Assembly (NCBI GenBank): GCA_032622095.1
Contig: CP136063.1
Span: 31,312,987-31,376,986, forward strand
Reading direction: 5' to 3'
DNA: 64,000 bases
Source of the DNA: Siphonodentalium dalli
Lineage: Eukaryota > Mollusca > Scaphopoda > Gadilida > Siphonodentaliidae
The notes under the pieces were generated by a model. That model searched no databases and was not told the origin of the DNA. It saw only the letters and a program-made list of their open reading frames with translations. The position numbers and the translations under genes were made by a program. Below are positions 56,297 to 64,000 of this stretch, one piece after another. Position 1 is the first letter of the stretch; the number at the start of each line of letters is the position of its first letter.

Positions 56297-59178
56297 CATC
56301 AATACCGAGCGTCTCTACCTCACAAGGAAGCCATGCGATTTGTTGCTTTCTGTGCTGGAAACTAACTGCTAGCTTCGATTTCCCTACGCGAACCGCCTAT
56401 ACAGTAGAACCGCCTATACAGTATAACCGCCTATAGAACCGCCTATAGAACCGCCTATACAATAGAACCGCCTATAGAACCACCTATACAGTAGAACCGC
56501 CTATACAGTAGAACCGCCTATACAGTAGAACCGCCTATAGAACCGTCTATAGAACCGCCTATAGAACCGCCTATAGAACCGCCTATACAGTAGAACCGCC
56601 TATAGAACCGCCTATACAGTAGAACCGCATATAGAACCGCCTATACAGTAGAACCGCCTATAGAACCGCCTATAGAACCGCCTATACAGTAGAACCGCCT
56701 ATAGAACCGCCTATAGAACCGCCTATAGAACCGCCTATACAGTAGAACCGCCTATAGAACCGCCTATACAGTAGAACCGCCTATAGAACCGCCTATAGAA
56801 CCGCCTATAGAACCGCCTATACAGTAGAACCGCCTATAGAACCGCCTATAGAACCGCCTATACAGTAGAACCGCCTATACAGTAGAACCGCCTATACAGT
56901 AGAACCGCCTATACAGCAGAACCGCCTATAGAACCGCCTATACAGTAGAACCGCCTATAGAACCGCATATACAGTAGAACCGCCTATAGAACCGCCTATA
57001 GAACCGCCTATACAGTAGAACCGCCTATAGAACCGCCTATACAGTAGAACCGCCTATAGAACCGCCAATAGAACCGCCTATAGAACCGCCTATACAGTAG
57101 AACCGCCTATACAGTAGAACCGCCTATACAGTAGAACCGCCTATACAGCAGAACCGCCTATAGAACCGCCTATAGAACCGCCTATACAGTAGAACCGCCT
57201 ATAGAACCGCCTATAGAACCGCCTATACAGTAGAACCGCCTATAGAACCGCCTATAGAACCGCCTATAGAACCGCCTATACAGTAGAACCGCCTATAGAA
57301 CCGCCTATACAGTAGAACCGCCTATAGAACCGCCTATAGAACCGCCTATACAGCAGAACCGCCTATAGAACCGCCTATACAGTAGAACCGCCTATAGAAC
57401 CGCCTATACAGTAGAACCGCCTATACAGTAGAACCGCCTATAGAACCGCCTATACAGTAGAACCGCCTATAGAACCGCCTATAGAACCGCCTATACAGTA
57501 GAACCGCCTATAGAACCGCCTATACAGTAGAACCGCCTATAGAACCGCCTATAGAACCGCCTATACAGTAGAACCGCCTATAGAACCGCCTATAGAACCG
57601 CATATAGAACCGCCTATACAGTAGAACCGCCTATAGAACCGCCTATACAGTAGAACCGCCCATAGAACCGCCATCAATACCGAGCGTCTCTACATCACAA
57701 GGAAGCCATGCGATTTGTTGCTTTCTGTGCTGGAAACTAACTTCCCTACGCGAACCGCCTATACAGTAGAACCGCCTATAGAACCGCCTATAGAACCGCC
57801 TATACAATAGAACCGCCTATAGAACCGCCTATACAGTAGAACCGCCTATAGAACCGCCTATACAGTAGAACCGCCTATACAGTAGAACCGCCTATAGAAC
57901 CGCCTATAGAACCGCCTATAGAACCGCCTATACAGTAGAACCGCCTATAGAACCGCCTATAGAACCGCCTATACAGTAGAACCGCCTATATAACCGCCTA
58001 TAGAACCGCCTATACAGTAGAACCGCCCATAGAACCGCCTATAGAACCGCCTATAGAACCGCCTATACAGTAGAACCGCCTATAGAACCGCCTATACAGT
58101 AAAACCGCCTATAGAACCGCCTATACAGTAGAACCGCCTATAGAACCGCCTATAGAACCGCCTATAGAACCGCCTATACAGTAGAACCGCCTATACAGTA
58201 GAACCGCCTATAGAACCGCCTATAGAACCGCCTATAGAACCGCCTATACAGTAGAACCGCCTATAGAACCGCCTATAGAACCGCCTATACAGTAGAACCG
58301 CCTATACAGTAGAACCGCCTATACAGTAGAACCGCCTATACAGTAGAACCGCCTATACAGCAGAACCGCCTATAGAACCGCCTATAGAACCGCCTATACA
58401 GTAGAACCGCCTATAGAACCGCCTATAGAGTAGAACCGCCTATACAGTAGAACCGCCTATAGAACCGCCTATAGAACCGCCTATACAGTAGAACCGCCTA
58501 TACAGCAGAACCGCCTATAGAACCGCCTATACAGTAGAACCGCCTATAGAACCGCCTATACAGTAGAACCGCCTATAGAACCGCCTATAGAACCGCCTAT
58601 ACAGTAGAACCGCCTATAGAACCGCCTATACAGTAGAACCGCCTATAGAACCGCCTATAGAACCGCCTATAGAACCGCCTATAGAACCGCCTATACAGTA
58701 GAACCGCCTATAGAACCGCCTATACAGTAGAACCGCCTATAGAACCGCCTATAGAACCGCCTATACAGTAGAACCGCCTATACAGTAGAACCGCCTATAG
58801 AACCGCCTATACAGTAGAACCGCCTATACAGTAGAACCGCCTATAGAACCGCCTATAGAACCGCCTATACAGTAGAACCGCCTATACAGTAGAACCGCCT
58901 ATAGAACCGCCTATAGAACCGCCTATAGAACCGCCTATACAGTAGAACCGCCTATAGAACCGCCTATACAGTAGAACCGCCTATAGAACCGCCTATACAG
59001 TAGAACCGCCTATAGAACCGCCTATAGAACCGCCTATAGAACCGCCTATACAGTAGAACCGCCTATAGAACCGCCTATACAGCAGAACCGCCTATACAGC
59101 AGAACCGCCTATAGAACCGCCTATAGAACCGCCTATAGAACCGCCTATACAATAGAACCGCCTATAGAACCGCCTATA
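56297..59178. repeat. Binary minisatellite, 12- and 17-bp units
   Basis: Built from GAACCGCCTATA (12 bp) and GAACCGCCTATACAGTA (17 bp, the same plus CAGTA) in an irregular mixed order, with rare variants (CAGCA, CAATA, CATATA). A 90-110 bp leader starting ATCAATACCGAGCGTCTC precedes the array at 56298 and recurs at 57673, so the locus is a tandem duplication of leader plus array about 1.4 kb long. The second leader lacks 12 bp. No coding potential. Confidence 0.95.
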
Positions 59179-59331
59179 CACACTTAGAAATAACAAGCCA
59201 TATAGGTACTACGGTAGTGCCAATATGTCTGTTAGTACCAGACCAACGGGTACCGAGAATAATTTGGTTCTAAATATTGATATAGTACCACACATGTTGG
59301 TATTATCCACTCTCGGAACCCAAATGTTAGC

Positions 59332-59414
59332 CACGTGATGGCATCACGTGATAATTAATTTGGTACTAGCGCGATCTCGGTACCCAAGTTATACCCACGT
59401 GATGGCATCACGTG
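59332..59414. repeat. Two CACGTGATGGCATCACGTG palindromes, 64 bp apart
   Basis: Identical 19-bp palindromes at 59332-59350 and 59396-59414, each holding two CACGTG boxes. They are part of a 64-bp direct repeat that includes TTGGTACTAGC.CGATCTCG. Confidence 0.85.
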
Positions 59415-59419
59415 ATATA

Positions 59420-61229
59420 ATTCTTTTGGTACTAGCCGATCTCGATAAAATGGCGGCGTTCATCACTTCAAGTTGAGACGATTGAGTTTTTTCGAAGTAT
59501 ATAAACATGGACAAAGAGACAAACAAACCTCAGGCTTAGACATTTTATGTTGTTATCGGAGTCGGCTTACACGCATTAGTATTGTGCCAATTTCTAGTTA
59601 CGTTGTTCGCTCGCTGGGTGGATTTAAGATTAGGGAAGTAACTTCTCTGAAATTCATCAACATATTTTTTGTGTGTGAAATTTGACCTAACTGCTTCTCA
59701 ATAACCTGGGATATTGTCAGCACTCTGTGGATTATGGTTGTACATGGACGGGACAAGATGATATATAACCTCCGAAAAAATAACGGGCGTTTACATTATT
59801 GAAAGAGCAAATTTTCGGTGAACCGAACCAGACCGAATTGAAAAGTCATTTAGTGCAGTGGTGTTACATGCACAACACAAAAGTATTGTGAATTACCAAA
59901 GGCAGATACTTAAGTTTCACAACATTATAGTCCTGAATTAACCCACAAGCGTCAACCACTGGTGACTATGATTACGAGACATCCGATTCTGTAGAAATTA
60001 GTCAGAGTCATGACGTCACAGTTCAACAAGTTTGATGGGTATAATGTACAAGTACCTGTGCAAAGGACGACAGATAATATTCTTCAATTTTCATCGAAAC
60101 GTGATTTGAGAACCATGTCGCCATGACATATGTCGCCCAGTTACGGAGTCTGCCATTCTTTTGATCGAAACGCCTGTGATGCTGTGATACTGTTCTGATA
60201 TATTTATGGAATGGTGGATAATCTCGGAGATATGGATCCAATTCTGGGCTCCACGTTAAAACTGAATCAATCGCAATCGCAAGGTTTTAGTAACGTACTA
60301 CCGGTATGCTCTAATTGATCACCCCCCCCCACTTTAACAAGGTTGTAGGGCATTAATGACATCGGTTATACCATACCGCCGTTCAACCATGGTCAAGTGG
60401 TTGATATGTGGCAACCGCAGATAATCTTAGTCTTATAAATAATATTTTGCGACCACTGTACTTCACACTAATTTATCACATGGACACCTTGTAAACACCC
60501 AGTCCACATTTTCATCAGCGCCATGCACCGTATTAACTATACACAAAACAATATTTCAATTAATAATTTGTTTATGATTTAATTAACATTCAAAGTTGGT
60601 CACTGACCATCATTCGCAACTACTCGTAATATCGGTGGCCAATGTCGTTAAGGGGGAGGGGTCAATTAGAGCTTAGCTGTACGGTATACATACATGAACA
60701 TGTAGACCATTCCAATGTCCAGATGCTTCATGTTCTTATGAAAACAAGTCTGGCTACATGTGTGGTTATCATTCTGAGCGATTTGGCCATTTCCGCTTTG
60801 CTAGGAAATAACCTCATCCATACACTGTAACTGGAAACCATATTAGCGAAATTCTACATTATATGGCTCTGGTGATCAGGCAATGCCAAGTGTTGACTTA
60901 TTGACGCATAGATGCGAATGGAGAATAATTTATTAGCTATGGCTTTACCAAACTTTATCATATATTAAATACATTAAACTCTCTTTGTGTTACATGTATC
61001 TTAGTATTTGTTCATTTACTGATACAGCGCATTGGAAGTGTACGATAAACAAAACACTGAACACCAGGGCAATTTTTTTTTGAGAGTGATAATAATTCTG
61101 GTAACCCATTCAACATCTCCTTGTAGCGAGGACTAGTGAGCGCTACTAGTATAGCGGTATTTTTCAAACAACAGTTAATTAACCAAAGTTACCATAATGG
61201 TCTCCCCAATTTTGAGTATTTTGCTTATC
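59420..61229. other. No gene in left interior of the element
   Basis: AT-rich sequence with no recognisable domain. ORFs at 59473-59685, 60023-60241 and 60642-60830 look incidental. A C10 tract lies at 60321-60330. Confidence 0.45.
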
Positions 61230-62590
61230 GCACACTATTTACAAAGGTTTGGGAGTTTTCGCAAAGATTTGTTCCATTGGCTGTGAATGACCGATCGGCC
61301 TATTTTAGCATGTCCGGGCAATTATAGATTGATAGGTTGTTCACTCAGACCTGTTAAGATGTCTGATTTATAATGTTCACAGAAGCCCATTATCGGCAAA
61401 AAGCCTTTGCGACAAATCTCAAACATCTTTGCGATAAATCGCAGAATATAATCGCCCAGTACGTAGTCTGAGAGTTATCGTAAAGATCTTTGAGATTTAT
61501 CGTAAAGGTTTGTGTGTTATCACAAAAGTGTTTGTGATTTATCGCAAAGATTTGCTCCCTCATCACTCATGCATTTGGCTGTGAATGACTGATCGGTCTA
61601 TTTTAGTCCGACCGGGCATAGATTGATAGGTTCACTCAGACCTTAAGATTTCTGATATTCATAGAAGCCCATTAGTGCCAACAAAAAATCTTTGCGACAA
61701 ATCTCAAACATCTTTGCGATAGATAAAAAAATTTATTCACAGAGTACGTAGTCTGAGATTTATCGTAAAGATGTTCTGAGATTTATCGTAATGGTTTGCA
61801 TGTTATCACGAAGGTGTTTGTGATTTTTCGCACAGTTTTGCTTCTCTGAACATTCTTGAATCTGGCTGTGAATGACTGATCGGTCTATTTTAGCCCGACC
61901 GTTCAATTAGAAATTGATAGGTTGTTCACTGAGACCTGTTTAAGATGGCTGATTTATAATGTTTACACACAAATTAAGATATTTTTAGCACCAAAAAAGT
62001 TTGCCACAAATCTCAAACATGTTTGCGATAATTCGCAAAATTTAATCACCCAGTACGCAGTCTGAGAGTCCTCGTAAAGATGTCTGAGATTCATTGTAAA
62101 GGTTTGCGCGTTATCGCAAAGTGTTTGTAATTTTTCGCAATGTTTTGTGATTTATCGCGAAGGTTTGCTCGCCTTATACCACATGCATGCTTTCTGCCAA
62201 AGAACGATCGGTCTATTTTAGCCCAACCATGCTATTTAGATCGATTTGTGGTTTACCCAGACCTGTTGAAGTTGTCGGATTATATTTATATTTATACGAT
62301 TCAAGTCAATTAATGCCAATGCATGAAAATATATCTGCGATAAATCACAAACCATTGCGATTAATCGCAAACATTTTGTAATCAATCGAAAACCTTTACA
62401 CTAAATCTGATATATACCGGTACTTGTTGCAAAGTTTTTTGCGAATCGCAAAGGTTTGCGATTTATCGCAAGGTAGTTTTTTTTATTTATCGGGCTATTC
62501 TAGATCGATCGGTGTTTCATCCAGACCAGTTCCAAGATGTTTGATTTATGTTTACTTAATATTATTGCACACAAATTAAGAAATTATTTT
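61230..62590. repeat. Degenerate tandem repeat, about 310 bp, x4-5
   Basis: Units start near 61265, 61572, 61865, 62190 and (partial) 62490. They share TGATCGGTCTATTTTAG, GATTGATAGG, CAGACCTGTTAAGATG and a distal block with repeated TTTGCGATAAATC / GATTTATCGCAAA words on both strands. Later units are increasingly diverged. Confidence 0.75.
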
Positions 62591-63119
62591 TGGACATTCA
62601 GACCAATTTTACTACACATGCAGGGAACAGGGAATCCTGAAATCGAGATCTTAAACTTTGATTTAAGTACAAAATCACGATCAAGGTTCTATACTAATAA
62701 AAGTAATGCATGTATAATTCGGATTATTTCATTATCACTATGTAATGGAGTGGTTTTGTAGTTTATTCAATGTTTAAACGCCATAGCTTCATTCGGAATC
62801 TAAATTGCCACATTGTTAAATTTTCCGTCGGCCATGTTTCGTAATTTCGAGTGCTTGGTATCTGGGCAGGTTCTTTACTTAGTACCTATATGTTTGGTAC
62901 TCTGGAGTACCAAATTGCTAGGTACTATGCATAGTACCTAAATACTTCAGAGTACCTGTCTTTATATTCGGTACTTCATATAATATAATGGGTGTGTCAA
63001 GAAAGCGTGTATTTCTTGGTACCTCATGTCGTGTGCGTCATGAATTCGGTGACATAAAGGCAGAGTGGGTATTATATGGACAATGCCCGGATAGAATCTA
63101 AATATTTATAAGGTAAGTA
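62591..63119. other. No gene; scattered GGTAC words
   Basis: Non-coding. TAGTACC/GGTACT words (for example 62880-62945) foreshadow the palindromic array that follows. Confidence 0.5.
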
Positions 63120-63460
63120 CCTAAACATTTGGTACTCCAGAGTACCACTTTTGGTACTCCAGAGTACCACTTTTGGTACTCCAGAGTGCCACTTTTGGTA
63201 CTCCAGAGTACCTAAACTTTTGGTACTCCAGAGTACCTAAACTTTTGGTTCTCCAGAGTACCACTTTTGGTACTCCAGAGTGCCACTTTTGGTACTCCAG
63301 AGTACCTAAACTGTTGGTACTCCAGAGTACCTAAACTTTTGGTACTCCAGAGTACCACTTTTGGTACTCCAGAGTACCACTTTTGGTACTCCAGAGTACC
63401 TAAACTTTTGGTACTCCAGAGTACCTAAACTTTTGGTACCCCAGAGTACCAGACAGTTGG
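63120..63460. repeat. Palindromic GGTACTC-CA-GAGTACC array
   Basis: Fourteen recognisable copies of a 16-bp palindrome, spaced by ACTTTT (22-bp unit) or TAAACTTTT (25-bp unit). The order 22, 22, 25, 25 recurs three times, giving a 94-bp higher-order unit. A GTGCC variant marks the second copy in two of the three. Confidence 0.9.
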
Positions 63461-63528
63461 TACTCCCCCTGGGACAAAGCTTAGTACCTACGTAGGTACT
63501 ATGAAGTACCTATTTTTTTAAGAGTGTA

Positions 63529-63619
63529 CAGTAGAACCGCCTATACAGCAGAACCGCCTATACAATAGAACCGCCTATAGAACCGCCTATAGAACCGCCT
63601 ATAGAACCGCCTATACAGT
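63529..63619. repeat. Binary minisatellite, resumed
   Basis: Continues the 12/17-bp array of 56297-59178 after the inserted element (CAGTAGAACCGCCTATACAG ...). It ends where the pol fragment begins. Confidence 0.9.
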
Positions 63620-63621
63620 AT

Positions 63622-64000
63622 CTATAGGGTAACTATTCCCCGCTCTTTGGCAGAACCATCGGTCATGATCCAAAGCTGGTCGTTACGACGAGGTAACGCA
63701 ATCGATTTATTGTTGTCCAAATGCTTCCGAGCGGCAGATAAAGCGTGACATCTTTGGTCCGACCAAACAAGAGAGTTCCGAGACGAGCACCCCGCAACCA
63801 TATCAAATGGAGCTAAATCGGAGGCAAAACACGAGCTAATACCTTGTAAGGAGCTATGACTGACCACAATCCGCGAACACTGGCTGGTTGACTGCATGTC
63901 GACAGTATGGCGACTTTGCGAAAGCTTGCTTGCTGTTGGCTATCAGACCAATTCCAACCGAGAATAATGGTTCTGCGATGATTTATACTAGTAGTTGTTT
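63622..64000 (-). pseudogene. LTR-retrotransposon pol fragment (RT end/RNase H start)
   Basis: On the minus strand, one frame from the window edge reads TIILGWNWSDSQQQASFRKV and ATLSTC-like sequence (actually AILSTCSQPASVRGL). After a shift another frame reads FASDLAPFDMVAGC, SLVWSDQ, ALSAARKHLDNNKSIALP and LWIMTDGSAKERGI. This is the connection between the RT thumb and the first RNase H acidic motif (TDGS) of a Ty3/gypsy-type pol, from motif memory. It is truncated by the minisatellite at 63620 and continues beyond the window on the other side. Frame breaks mark it as defective. Confidence 0.65.

Larger units (their letters stand above)
59179..63526. mobile_element. 4.35-kb TA-flanked element inside the minisatellite
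   Basis: The left end CACACTTAGAAATAA and the right end (complement CACTCTTAAAAAAAT) are imperfect inverted termini. TA flanks at 59177-59178 and 63527-63528 rebuild an intact 17-bp array unit (CCTA-TA-CAGTAG) if the element is removed. GGTAC-type words crowd both subterminal regions. No transposase was recognised in any frame. The interior holds paired palindromes, 310-bp tandem repeats and a palindromic array. Confidence 0.65.

Noticed and set aside
56390-59178. CRISPR-like regular repeats
   Set aside because: There are no unique spacers. Units abut directly and differ only by CAGTA. The context is eukaryotic.
1-64000. Canonical tRNA, rRNA or spliceosomal RNA genes
   Set aside because: No convincing complete tRNA A/B box pair beyond the SINE, and no recognisable rRNA or snRNA segment.

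Overview
The window looks like a stretch of an AT-rich genome from a marine invertebrate. A mollusc, echinoderm or similar lophotrochozoan/deuterostome would fit, but I cannot place it more precisely. The reasons are eukaryotic non-LTR retrotransposons, a C2H2 zinc-finger gene with GEKP/GETP linkers, splice-donor-like sites, abundant TACATGTA and TACCGGTA motifs, and dense MITEs and minisatellites. Nothing bacterial or viral-genome-like is present. Almost everything I can support is mobile or repetitive DNA. The only intact-looking gene is an 11-finger C2H2 protein (22117-23283, +), and even it ends at a stop codon that cuts off a decayed further finger.

Layout: 0-4.3 kb holds a SINE-like unit, two inverted fragments of one transposase family, and a tandem series of Lys/Arg/Pro-rich ORF modules that share a 3' tail with a nested hairpin. 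4.3-14.5 kb is mostly non-coding, with a possible zinc-binding first exon (-), a 5'-truncated LINE (-) and a foldback element at 11.5-12.6 kb. 14.58-17.84 kb is a broken copy of a large transposon protein with a FEN1/XPG-like (PIN-type) acidic motif series and a C-terminal eight-cysteine module. I compare it to the Academ superfamily. 19-24 kb has a TA-flanked element, two copies of a short repeat that carries the Academ-like end, the zinc-finger gene and a TTAA-flanked MITE. 24.4-31.15 kb is a nest: a LINE fragment interrupted by a TTAA MITE, which is interrupted by a 5.36-kb element with about 960-bp terminal inverted repeats. That element encodes a second, more decayed copy of the same transposon protein, including its N-terminal Cys/His region.

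31-49.5 kb carries palindromic MITEs, a nearly complete EN-RT LINE on the minus strand (39.8-44.0 kb) with a single frameshift in an A7 run, and a MITE split by a LINE tail with a 10-bp target duplication. 49.58-55.75 kb is one foldback structure with arms of about 1.2-1.3 kb around a 46-bp satellite and its degenerate flank. 56.3-59.2 kb is a minisatellite built from two unit lengths, 12 and 17 bp. It is split by a 4.35-kb element (59179-63526) inserted at a TA dinucleotide. The array resumes at 63529, and the window ends inside a minus-strand LTR-retrotransposon pol fragment.

The most interesting system is the long-TIR transposon that encodes the FEN1/XPG-like plus Cys8 protein, with its second protein copy and short derivatives. 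Next are the satellite-bearing foldback and the interrupted binary minisatellite. Family names are from memory of motifs and were not searched.
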